Shown here: positions 24,705 through 32,690 of the stretch, piece after piece
Numbering within the stretch: position 1 is the first letter of the stretch
Layout: each line of letters starts with the position of its first letter
NCBI GenBank assembly: GCA_964497975.1
Contig: CAZCFO010000004.1
Span: forward strand, 1-64,000
Source of the DNA: JABFSS01 sp964497975
GTDB lineage: Bacteria; Patescibacteriota; Gracilibacteria; Peribacterales; Peribacteraceae
Reading direction: 5' to 3'
Length of the DNA stretch: 64,000 nt
Made by a program: the position numbers and the translations under genes
The notes under the pieces: model-generated
The model's input: the letters and a program-made list of their open reading frames with translations, nothing else
The model's database searches: none
Told to the model about the DNA's origin: nothing

Positions 24705-26454
24705 GCCTGCGGGCCTTCTTCTTGTTTTTCGACGCGGATTTTTTGGGGAATGCCCGCTGCACGAGGACATCGAGACTGACGGCGGTTGCCGCGGTGAGCG
24801 CGAGAATACTGAGAACGTCCGCGATGGTCTGGAGTCCCGAGACCCTCCACGTGAGGGGTCCGCCGGACAGGAAATTCTCCAGATTCCGCCGGTCGCTCGC
24901 CGCGATGCGGTCGCCGGGCTTGCAATTGTTGGCGGGGCCGTACGCGTAGCAGGCGGGATTCATCATGTTGAAATATCCCTTGAGCCGCAGGCGCGCGGGG
25001 CCCGGAACGAGGACTTTTTCCTGCGGGTGCTTCGCCCAGTGGAACAGCGCGTCGTAGCTGCAGACGATGCCGACGGTATCGAGAAATTCCGTATCACCGG
25101 CGATGAGCGTGGTGGGCGTCACCCGGGTGAAGTCCCGGGCCTCGAGATGATCGAGCCGCCCGCGGAACGTGTCGTAATGGATGGGCAGGTGGATCTGCCA
25201 GAGGACCGGGAAGTACGCCGCGACGAACGCGATGATGGTGAGCGCAATGGCGACGCCCGGGAGCAGCGACTCGCGCCCGCGGAACGCTTTCGATCCCGAC
25301 TGCAGCGCCACGCAGGCGATGCCGGAAAAGATCAGCATGAAGACAAACAGGAACCGGCTGCCCCCGCGCATGGACGAGAAAATCGGAAGAGCGGCGGCGA
25401 CTTGCGTGACGCCCGTTCCGCTCACGGTGAGCAGGCACAGGAGGACCAGTCCGAGGCAGTACGCGAGCGTCCATGCGCCGCGGCGGCGATGCGTGGAGCT
25501 GAAGAACGCGGCGAGGGCGACGAGAAGACCCCAGAGGATCACCGGCGAAAAGAACACGCTCTGCTCGTGCAGAACCCCCGGCGGAATTCCGCGAAAGAGC
25601 CCCGCATCCTGGGGGATGGCCCACAGTGCGCGCAGTACGTACGCCGGGCTCGCGCCGAAGGGAAATCCGCCCCACGGAACCGTGCGCGGAAACGCCTGCA
25701 TCAGACTCGCGACGGCGACGAGCTTGCCGGCGCAGAGGAGCAGCGCGGCGAGGATCAATCCCCCGCTCCGCAGGAAAAGAATGCCCGGCGGCGGCAGCGA
25801 AAGTTCACGCCGGTGCAGGAGCAGCAACGGCGCGGACAACGCGAGGAGCACGCCGAAATAAATCAGGACGAAGTATCCGCCGGCGTAGAGGATCAGTCCG
25901 CTGAGGAGGGCGAACAGGGATGCCCGGAGCGCAAGAGGCATCCGGCGGGACTCGGGCCCGAGCAGCAGCCAACAGCACCAGCCGATCAGCGGGAACGGAA
26001 AAAAATTCACGTGCCCGGCCATGACGTGGAGGAAGAGAAACCCGTTGGCGGTCGCCATCATGGCGAAGGCGTGCGCCCACGGATTCGTGAGGCGCAACAC
26101 ATCGCGGCCGGCCATCCGCCAGCCCGCGTATCCGGCGGCCAGAAACGCCATCACCGAGAGCTGCATCGCCCTCCACGGATCCAAGACGAGCGTGAGCATC
26201 TGGGGCAGGGACCAGTACAGAAAATTGGGGTGGCCGGCCACGGGCATGCCGCCGCACAAATGCACCGCGTAGAGCATGGGCCTGAGACCGTAGTGGGCGA
26301 AGTGCCAGCGCCCCTCCAGCAGGCCGTTCATGAAGGGCAGAAAATCGTACCCGATGAGGGGAAAACGCCACTCCATCCCCGCCACAAAAATCGCCAGAAA
26401 CACCCCCAGAGGAATCCACCACAGCGCGGCGCGCGAAGAGCGTTTGGTCGGCAC
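24697..26454 (-). CDS. Large polytopic membrane protein (GT-C/YfhO-like)
   Basis: 585 residues with about 11-13 hydrophobic segments, a first luminal loop EWRFPLIGYDFLPFMNGLLEG, and a lysine-rich C-terminus (PKKSASKNKKKARR). The acidic or aromatic first loop and the overall pattern resemble GT-C glycosyltransferases and YfhO-type proteins, but no diagnostic motif settles it. The start is set at the GTG at 26454 because TATACT (26465-26470) ends 10 nt before it, giving MPTKRSSRAALWWIPLG, a good membrane-protein start. The alternative ATG at 26490 lies upstream of the likely transcription start. It is followed at once by the GT2 gene. Confidence 0.75.
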   Translation of the reverse strand: MPTKRSSRAALWWIPLGVFLAIFVAGMEWRFPLIGYDFLPFMNGLLEGRWHFAHYGLRPMLYAVHLCGGMPVAGHPNFLYWSLPQMLTLVLDPWRAMQLSVMAFLAAGYAGWRMAGRDVLRLTNPWAHAFAMMATANGFLFLHVMAGHVNFFPFPLIGWCCWLLLGPESRRMPLALRASLFALLSGLILYAGGYFVLIYFGVLLALSAPLLLLHRRELSLPPPGILFLRSGGLILAALLLCAGKLVAVASLMQAFPRTVPWGGFPFGASPAYVLRALWAIPQDAGLFRGIPPGVLHEQSVFFSPVILWGLLVALAAFFSSTHRRRGAWTLAYCLGLVLLCLLTVSGTGVTQVAAALPIFSSMRGGSRFLFVFMLIFSGIACVALQSGSKAFRGRESLLPGVAIALTIIAFVAAYFPVLWQIHLPIHYDTFRGRLDHLEARDFTRVTPTTLIAGDTEFLDTVGIVCSYDALFHWAKHPQEKVLVPGPARLRLKGYFNMMNPACYAYGPANNCKPGDRIAASDRRNLENFLSGGPLTWRVSGLQTIADVLSILALTAATAVSLDVLVQRAFPKKSASKNKKKARRHS

Positions 26455-26464
26455 AGTGGGTGCC

Positions 26465-26470
26465 AGTATA
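26465..26470 (-). promoter_or_regulatory. -10 element of the membrane-protein gene
   Basis: The minus strand reads GGCTATACTGG. The TATACT hexamer ends 10 nt before the GTG at 26454 and decides that start. The same GCTATACTG string precedes the genes at 42170, 44391 and 59237. Confidence 0.6.
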
Positions 26471-26677
26471 GCCGAGCTGCGGAACCCCATCGCCGCGCCG
26501 GCGCACAGGCTCCGTCGCAGGGAGATTTTCTTCTGTTTTCGACAGGATGACTGGGGCAAAAAATCATCCCGGATTCGGTGCAGCCCGTGAAACCGTGGGC
26601 ATGCGGCACACTCCCCTGCCACCGTCGGCTATGCAGGACCGGTGGAGGCCCTCTGGAGGGGTAGTTTTGCCTATACC

Positions 26678-27274
26678 CTAGCGGAACATCCACGACAGAA
26701 TCCCCTTCTTTGGAGGCTTCACGGAGTCCTTCGTGGAGGCCTTCATTTTTGCATCTTTTGCCTCCTTCACCTTCTTTTTTGACGCCCGTTGGATAGCCTC
26801 CGTGGAGGCCTCCGCGACAGGGGGGTCCACCGTGACCGGAGCAGGGGACTCTGCCTTGGGCGGAGCGAGACGCTGCTGCAGGGAGCCCATCAAAATGTTT
26901 CCTTCGCGCAAACGGTCATTGAGCGACTGGATGACGTCCCATTGTTTCTCAATCTGCTGATTTTTGAGCTCGAGTTCGCGGCGTAGAATGTGGAGAATAT
27001 CCTCGCTCAAATCACCCGACGATTCGGACCTCTTTTTTCTCTCTTCCATTGGGGCTGATTGCAAATGCTTCATGAGAATGTCCTCCCGGATTTTCCAGGT
27101 GAAATTTTCTCCTTTCTTCTTGAAGGCCTCCACCGCCTTGGGGCTCGGCTCGACGCCGGCACGGTCGGCATGATCAGCCTCTTCGGCGATGGTCCGGATG
27201 AGACGGCGGACGGTGCTGGGAGAACGCCCTGTTTTTTCCGCGGCTTCGGCGATGGTGAGGAGGGGGGTATCCAT
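26678..27274 (-). CDS. DNA-binding protein: N-terminal HTH, coiled coil, basic tail
   Basis: 198 residues. The N-terminal LLTIAEAAEKTGRSPSTVRRLIRTI is a MerR/excisionase-like helix-turn-helix. Residues 65-145 are a heptad-rich coiled coil (ILHILRRELELKNQQIEKQWDVIQSLNDRLREGN). The tail is Lys-rich and ends PPKKGILSWMFR. The layout resembles MerR-fold proteins of plasmid replication or partition and phage-type regulators (inference). The start is the ATG at 27274. Upstream lie several CRYGGAG-type repeats at helical spacing (27279-27386), and related GGAGGCCT words recur inside the coding sequence, so autoregulation is likely. Confidence 0.7.
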   Translation of the reverse strand: MDTPLLTIAEAAEKTGRSPSTVRRLIRTIAEEADHADRAGVEPSPKAVEAFKKKGENFTWKIREDILMKHLQSAPMEERKKRSESSGDLSEDILHILRRELELKNQQIEKQWDVIQSLNDRLREGNILMGSLQQRLAPPKAESPAPVTVDPPVAEASTEAIQRASKKKVKEAKDAKMKASTKDSVKPPKKGILSWMFR

Positions 27275-27278
27275 AGGC

Positions 27279-27386
27279 CTCCACGGTAACCCTCCATGCA
27301 CCCTCCGTGAAGTCTCCACGTCCGAAATGACTGGACGTCATGGAGGCCTTCATGGATGCCTTCATTGATTTTTCTGGAGGTCTCCA
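27279..27386. promoter_or_regulatory. Operator-like array upstream of the HTH protein
   Basis: CTCCACG, CTCCATG, CTCCGTG and CTCCACG begin at 27279, 27292, 27303 and 27314, at intervals of 13, 11 and 11 bp. In opposite orientation CATGGAGG and CATGGATG begin at 27339 and 27351, 12 bp apart. TGGAGGTCTCCA (27375-27386) is a near-palindrome of the same word. Spacing near one helical turn, not a multiple of three, argues for protein binding rather than coding. Confidence 0.55.
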
Positions 27387-27428
27387 CAGAGAAATCTGCC
27401 AAAAGGTTTTTCTAAAAATAGCCTGTGG

Positions 27429-27518
27429 CATGGCGAGGTGGGCACCCGCGCCTCGAGCCGTACATCCACTCGGTCATGGTTCGAGGCTCGACGTTGAGAC
27501 GTCTCGCGCCTCGCCATG
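27429..27518. repeat. Long inverted repeat before the CaCA antiporter gene
   Basis: CATGGCGAGG (27429-27438) pairs perfectly with CCTCGCCATG (27509-27518). An inner pair CCTCGAGCC/GGTTCGAGG lies at about 27451 and 27478. It ends 54 bp before the -10 of the antiporter gene. Confidence 0.65.
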
Positions 27519-27588
27519 ACACACTCATTCTTTTGCGGAGAAAACAGAGAGCGGGGGAGTCGCGACGCTGCTACACTGCGCCTCTCTC

Positions 27589-28569
27589 ATGGAGTTTTTT
27601 CTTCCGCTCGGTCTCACCGCACTCAGCGTCATCCTCATCGGAAAAGGATCCGACTGGCTGACTGATTCGCTGATCCCCCTGGCGCGCCGCCTGGGCATTT
27701 CGGGCGTCGCGATGGGACTGATCCTCGTCTCGATCTCGGTGAGTCTCCCCGAGATTCTCGTCGCCGTGCTGACGAGCGTGCAGGGGTTCCCGGCGATCAG
27801 CCTGGGGGTCGTCCTGGGATCCATCATCTGCAACATCGGGCTCATGACGGGACTCTGCGCGATCATCCGGCCGCTGCGCGTCCGCAAGACGCTGATTTTG
27901 CGCGACGGCATCTTTTCGCTCGTGATTCCCATCCTGGTATTCGCCATCGGGGCAGGAGGGGAGATCACGCGGTTTGAAGGGGGAGCCCTGCTGCTGCTCT
28001 TCATCCCGTACATCACGAACATCATGCTCCAGGAGCAGCGGAAAACGCGGGAGGAAAGAACCCAGAACGTGAAGGAAATCGAAATGGAACTCGACATTAT
28101 CGGCTTCACGTTCGGGAAGCTGAAACCCGGCTGGCTGTCGTTCTTTCTCGGCACGGGCCTGCTGCTAGCGGGGGCGCATCTCTTCTCGCTCCAGCTCGTC
28201 TGGTTCGCGAGCCACATGGGCGTCGACGAGCTCCTCATCGGTCTCACGCTCGGCGCGCTGGGTCCGTCGCTGCCGAACGTCTTCGCGGCCTACAAGGCGA
28301 CGAAGAGGGGAATGGGCGACGTGGCCGTGTCGGAAACGCTGGGTTCCAACGTCTTTACGCTGCTCGTGACGCTCGGTATTTCGGCGATGCTCTCGCCCGT
28401 CGCCATCTCGAACCGGTGGCTGTCGTTCGAGCTGCCCGCGATGATCGTCATGAGCATGATGCTGTTCCTGTTCCTGATGACGCGGCAGACCATCTCGCGC
28501 TTTGAGGGATCGCTGCTGCTGGGCGGCTACATCACGATCGTGCTGATCCAGCTGCATCTGGCGCTGTAG
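27589..28569 (+). CDS. Calcium/cation antiporter, CaCA family (YrbG-like)
   Basis: 326 residues, about ten membrane segments in two inverted halves. The alpha repeats are LILVSISVSLPEILVAVLTS...LGSIICNIG and LTLGALGPSLPNVFAAYKAT...SETLGSNVF, both with the Pro/Glu or Asn and GSN-type motifs that bind Na+/Ca2+. A cytoplasmic charged loop (QEQRKTREERTQNVKEIEMELD) joins the halves. It expels Ca2+ or exchanges it for Na+ at the inner membrane (family knowledge). TACACT with TGC in front (27569-27577) lies 11 nt upstream of the ATG. Convergent with the antiporter at 28580. Confidence 0.9.
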   Translation: MEFFLPLGLTALSVILIGKGSDWLTDSLIPLARRLGISGVAMGLILVSISVSLPEILVAVLTSVQGFPAISLGVVLGSIICNIGLMTGLCAIIRPLRVRKTLILRDGIFSLVIPILVFAIGAGGEITRFEGGALLLLFIPYITNIMLQEQRKTREERTQNVKEIEMELDIIGFTFGKLKPGWLSFFLGTGLLLAGAHLFSLQLVWFASHMGVDELLIGLTLGALGPSLPNVFAAYKATKRGMGDVAVSETLGSNVFTLLVTLGISAMLSPVAISNRWLSFELPAMIVMSMMLFLFLMTRQTISRFEGSLLLGGYITIVLIQLHLAL

Positions 28570-28579
28570 GGGCCTTTCG

Positions 28580-30385
28580 TCAGTGGATGAAGACGAACGG
28601 CGCCTGCAGCCGTTTGACGTCCTCCAGGCGGTAATCGAGCATTTTCGCGCCGACGAAGACGATGGAGACGTCGTTGTTCTCGCTCAGCAGCTGCTCGATG
28701 TTGTTCTGCAGAAGGCCCTGCCGGCCGATGAATTCGAAGTCCATCGGCTTGTCGCCGGATTCCTCCAGCTGCCGGTTGATATCGATGAATTGCGCTTCCG
28801 CTTTCGTCTGCACCTGCCCGATGTAGTGCTCGGAGTACTTCGACTCGGGACAGTGGAGCAGGAGAATCGATTTGACCGCGTGCTTCCTGCACCACTCGAC
28901 CACCGTATCCAGACGCGTCACGAAGGAATCGCCGCGCGAGCACAGAACCGCGACCGGGCCCTTGTGCGCCGTGGCCGGGAAGGGCGGCATGACTTCGGCG
29001 ATGCCCAGCGTGCGGGCCACCCAGGGGGTGAGGGGGGGCTGGACGACGAGGGTCAGCAGGATCACCCACAGACCGATGCTGACGACCGTCTCGGCGCCTT
29101 CGATGCCCGATACTTTGAGGCCCAGAAGCAGCACGGCGGGGATCACGCCCGTCTCGCGGACGAAGGAGAGGAACAGCAGTTCCTTCACGGTCATGCGCTG
29201 CCGCGTGAACACGAAGGGGCCCACCGCCAGGAAGATCGCAATCGGCCGGACCACGAACATGAAGAGCAGCCCCATGGCGATGCCCAGCGGGGCGATGGAC
29301 AGGAGTTCCTGGAAATCGACGACCGCGCCGAGGAGCATGAAGATGAGCGGCTTCATGAAGCCCTCGATCGTATGGTTAAAGTAATGCTCCACGTGCTGGA
29401 AGTGCTCCTCCAGGTGGAACAGAAGGCTGGAAATGAAAACGGCGAGGAAGCCGCTGCCGCCGGCAAGCATCGCCGCCGTAAAGCAGAGGAGGGGAACGGC
29501 CAAAAACAGCGCCGAGTCCGCCTCGCCGCCCGTGGCCGCCTTGGCCTTGGAATGGCTCCAGAAATGCAGGATGAGGAATCCGCCCACGCCCACGATGCAG
29601 CCGATGCCCAGCTCGAGAAGCGTCTCGATGCCCACCTCGAAGGAGAACAGGTGCGCATAGGCCTCGGAAATCGATCCCGGAGCGCTGTGCCCGGCCGCGA
29701 AGATGCCGAGGAAGACCATCGTGAGCACCGGGCCCGTGACGTCCGTGACGGCGCTCTCGCTGACCGCGATGTACTTGCTGCGGGGATTGCGGAAGAGCAG
29801 CACTTTGAGGCTCGGGATGATCGCCGCGGGATCGGTGGACGCCAGCGCCGCGCCGAGAATGACGACTGCACCCACGGGAATCGCTATTCCCATGGAGGTG
29901 GAAATGCCCGACAGGAACCAGGAGAAGAGGACCGAGGTGACAAGCAGCCCGACAAACGCCACGGACAGGATCGGGCCGATAAGCGAACGGAAGCGCGCGA
30001 AGGGGGTATCGAGCCCTCCGCCGAAGAGGATGAAGATGCCTCCCAGCGTCGCGAGGATATTGAGCAGCAGGGCGTTGTCGACGATCACCTGGAATGAGCT
30101 TTTGAGCAGCATCCCGATGAAGATCGCCAGGACGAAAGAGGGGATAATGGTGGGCTTGGCGATTTCGTAGGCCAGGAATCCGAGGATGAGGATCAGCGTG
30201 AGCTCGAACATGGCCAGTAGCAGTCCGCCGTTGGCCCCGGCATGCGCGAAGAGACCGGGCATGAAGCGTCCCGAGAGCAGGGAGAACGCCCAGCTGGCCA
30301 GCAGGAGGGCGGCGAGCATGGTGTAGTTTTTCGCGTGGATGCGGAGATTGAGGGCAAGGGATGAGGCGGGGGCGGCAGGCTTCAT
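28580..30385 (-). CDS. Cation:proton antiporter (NhaP/CPA type) with C-terminal cytoplasmic domain
   Basis: 601 residues. Twelve or so membrane segments span about 20-445. The ion-binding motif ASTDPAAI (about 182) and ESAVTDVTGPV (about 210) are those of the CPA1/NhaP type. After about 450 comes a soluble domain of about 150 residues (GPVAVLCSRGDSFVTRLDTVVEW...VSIVFVGAKMLDYRLEDV) with a Rossmann/UspA-like pattern that may sense a nucleotide (inference). The protein likely balances Na+ or K+ against H+ at the inner membrane. The start ATG at 30385 has no Shine-Dalgarno sequence. Confidence 0.9.
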   Translation of the reverse strand: MKPAAPASSLALNLRIHAKNYTMLAALLLASWAFSLLSGRFMPGLFAHAGANGGLLLAMFELTLILILGFLAYEIAKPTIIPSFVLAIFIGMLLKSSFQVIVDNALLLNILATLGGIFILFGGGLDTPFARFRSLIGPILSVAFVGLLVTSVLFSWFLSGISTSMGIAIPVGAVVILGAALASTDPAAIIPSLKVLLFRNPRSKYIAVSESAVTDVTGPVLTMVFLGIFAAGHSAPGSISEAYAHLFSFEVGIETLLELGIGCIVGVGGFLILHFWSHSKAKAATGGEADSALFLAVPLLCFTAAMLAGGSGFLAVFISSLLFHLEEHFQHVEHYFNHTIEGFMKPLIFMLLGAVVDFQELLSIAPLGIAMGLLFMFVVRPIAIFLAVGPFVFTRQRMTVKELLFLSFVRETGVIPAVLLLGLKVSGIEGAETVVSIGLWVILLTLVVQPPLTPWVARTLGIAEVMPPFPATAHKGPVAVLCSRGDSFVTRLDTVVEWCRKHAVKSILLLHCPESKYSEHYIGQVQTKAEAQFIDINRQLEESGDKPMDFEFIGRQGLLQNNIEQLLSENNDVSIVFVGAKMLDYRLEDVKRLQAPFVFIH

Positions 30386-30501
30386 GGGCAGGGGGAATTT
30401 TCAGATTCGTAACGAAAAACCGCCCAAGTATCAAGGGTGGCGAATTTTTAAGCCGCGTGTGAAAGAAGCATCGACGGAAACGGTCAGTCACGCAATCAGC
30501 A

Positions 30502-32625
30502 TCACGCAGACTGCCGAACAAGCGACCAGCCTTGCTGTGGTGTATGCATGATTCTGGTGCCAGGCGGCAGGAACGGAGGGGATTCGCGCTCGAGAAGCGA
30601 GATATTTTCTCCGGGGAAATAGCGCTCCAGCTCCGAAGCGCTTGCATAGGCGTACACACACCTGGCCATGTGCGCCGCGAACCGCCGGACATTCGCCTCA
30701 TGCATGCTGATGACGGGTGCGGGCTCCGGCCCCCGCAAGGGGTATGCCCATTCCCGGAGAGTGCAATCGACGATCCCCCCGCTACGCTTTACGATCTGCG
30801 TGTCAAAGGAACCATGCCCCGCAAGACGCTCGCGCAGGCTGCGAAGCATCTGGGGCATTTTGTCATCGCGCGCGGGCTTGGTGTCGATTTGATCATGAGC
30901 ATGTCCGAAAGTCTGGAGCAAATCGGAACGTGACACGGGCACCCCCACCCCCGCCTGAAGCATCTTCGCGAGGAGAACGTATTCGTGATACTTCAATTTC
31001 GCCATGAGATCCGCCGGGATGTTCGTCGCGGAGTTGTACAGGTAGTGATCGCCTATGGAAACGATGGGAATGCCTTTTTTCCGAAGATCATACATCAGCG
31101 AGGTAATGCCATCCTTCTTGCCCGATGCCACCTGCGGGAGACGGCGTTGCACGTCTCCGATGCGGATGGGATGACGTTCCCATTCGGCGAGAAGCTCGAG
31201 GAGCTGGCGCTCCTGCCATGCCAGATGCTGAATGTCGGAAAGCTCTTTCCAAGACCGGGTGGTGAGCTGATAGGACTTTTCTCCGCGCACGGGCTGAATG
31301 ATGCCGACATCTTGGAGATGACCGGCGATGTCCTCCTGGATCCACGCGATATAGCGTTGCGCGCTCAACATGCGGCTGGGAGTTGCTTCGCCCCAGATGC
31401 GATCGCAGATCTGCTCGAGCTTCACGGGCATATTGGGCTTCTCACGGAGCACTTCGAGTATCCGGCGACCGATCGCCGTCGTCACATGAGTGAGTACCCG
31501 GGGCATATGCATGCCGTAATCGGTGCGCTCCGGCGGCAGAACGGACTCGGGCACCAGACCGACACGCTTCCGCAACGGCGGTTCCATCGGCTCCTGGGAT
31601 CCCCGCTCGGGCGCGGCACCGTGGAAAGAGGGGACAGGCAAGATCACGGCCGGTTCGGGTGACCCGACATTCTCCGGAGAGACCGGAATGGGGGAAGCAG
31701 GCAAGGGAGGAACCGCTGCATTGCGTGATGGATCCGCAGGCGGATGTCTGGCGGGCTCCATCGCCTCCTGCAACCGCGCAATCCCCCTCTTGTACAAGTC
31801 CTTGACCCATGCGGTCGACTCGCCAATAAGAGTGGCAATCTCCCTCCACGACATGCCTTCGCCGGTCAGCGTGCCATCCTCCTCAATGCCAAGACGTGCG
31901 CGGACAATCTGGGCAGCGTCTTTGTCGAGAAAACGCAGACCCTCGACAATAACCCGAATATCATCTGCGAGCTCGGGAACAAAGTCAGGACTGTCTTCGC
32001 GCCTGCCCTCGAAACTCGACTCGAATGACGCCTCTCCCTCTTCCGACGAGGTCGACCCGCGCACGATCCGATTGGCGCGGCGAATATCGTCGAGACTCTG
32101 CTGCGTGAAGCCATACTCTTCGACCAGCTCGGCATCGCTGGGATCACGCCCTGTTCTTTTGAAAAAATCCTGCTGCGCCTCCCAGAGCTCCTGTTGCAAT
32201 GCATCGGAACCGTGAATGAGACGATCATTGCGCAGTACCGCCTGCACCCTGCGGGCGACGCCGACGGCGAAATAGCCGGCAAAGTCGCCTTTGGCTTCGT
32301 CAAACCCTTCGACCGCCTTATACAGCACAAGCATCGACTCACTTTCGAGATCATCCACCGTCAATGTCGTCGTGCTTCTTCTCCCCAGGCAGCGTTTGAC
32401 AATCGAACGAACAAGACCCCGGACCGACGCAAACAGCCGCGCGAATTCTTCCTGAATTTCGCGTTCGGAGGCGGGAGCATCGGGGTCGTCCGCCTGAAGC
32501 TCCCGGATACGACGCACCCGCTGCACTTGCTCTTTGCTCAGAAGATCCCGTGCCCCCGGATCGATCACTTCAGACATATACCCAAATATTGTCAAATCGA
32601 CCTGTGTTCGTCCAGAGGAGCTCAT
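30502..32625 (-). CDS. Sigma-70-like protein with long C-terminal winged-helix extension
   Basis: 707 residues. The N-terminal 300 look like a sigma-70 family factor: region 2 at about 65-130 (LTVDDLESESMLVLYKAVEGFD...YFAVGVARRVQAVLRND), region 3 at about 140-185 (KRTGRDPSDAELVEEYGFTQQ) and region 4 at about 225-290 (SWREIATLIGESTAWVKDLYKRGIARLQ). A Pro-rich linker (about 295-370) leads to roughly 330 residues with at least one winged-helix-like domain (KLEQICDRIWGEATPSRMLSAQRYIAWIQEDI...YQLTT, about 400-460) and a second helical block. Known sigma factors end after region 4, so the extension is unusual. Start ATG at 32625; the ATG at 32577 (MSEVIDPGARD) is an alternative. Confidence 0.8.
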   Translation of the reverse strand: MSSSGRTQVDLTIFGYMSEVIDPGARDLLSKEQVQRVRRIRELQADDPDAPASEREIQEEFARLFASVRGLVRSIVKRCLGRRSTTTLTVDDLESESMLVLYKAVEGFDEAKGDFAGYFAVGVARRVQAVLRNDRLIHGSDALQQELWEAQQDFFKRTGRDPSDAELVEEYGFTQQSLDDIRRANRIVRGSTSSEEGEASFESSFEGRREDSPDFVPELADDIRVIVEGLRFLDKDAAQIVRARLGIEEDGTLTGEGMSWREIATLIGESTAWVKDLYKRGIARLQEAMEPARHPPADPSRNAAVPPLPASPIPVSPENVGSPEPAVILPVPSFHGAAPERGSQEPMEPPLRKRVGLVPESVLPPERTDYGMHMPRVLTHVTTAIGRRILEVLREKPNMPVKLEQICDRIWGEATPSRMLSAQRYIAWIQEDIAGHLQDVGIIQPVRGEKSYQLTTRSWKELSDIQHLAWQERQLLELLAEWERHPIRIGDVQRRLPQVASGKKDGITSLMYDLRKKGIPIVSIGDHYLYNSATNIPADLMAKLKYHEYVLLAKMLQAGVGVPVSRSDLLQTFGHAHDQIDTKPARDDKMPQMLRSLRERLAGHGSFDTQIVKRSGGIVDCTLREWAYPLRGPEPAPVISMHEANVRRFAAHMARCVYAYASASELERYFPGENISLLERESPPFLPPGTRIMHTPQQGWSLVRQSA

Positions 32626-32690
32626 GGATCGCCCGTGCCTGAAGCGGTGTCACGCAGAGAATGGAGGCTCTGGCGATCGCATAGAGCCTG

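Noticed and set aside
24703..26550. 615-codon plus-strand open frame
   Set aside because: Antisense of the polytopic membrane protein; charged, repetitive and without hydrophobic segments or motifs.
27279..27386. CRISPR-like array
   Set aside because: Units are only 7-8 bp with 11-13 bp spacing and mixed orientation; there are no unique spacers and no cas genes.
28583..30097. 504-codon plus-strand open frame
   Set aside because: Antisense of the cation/proton antiporter; high in E, D, H and R with no domain.
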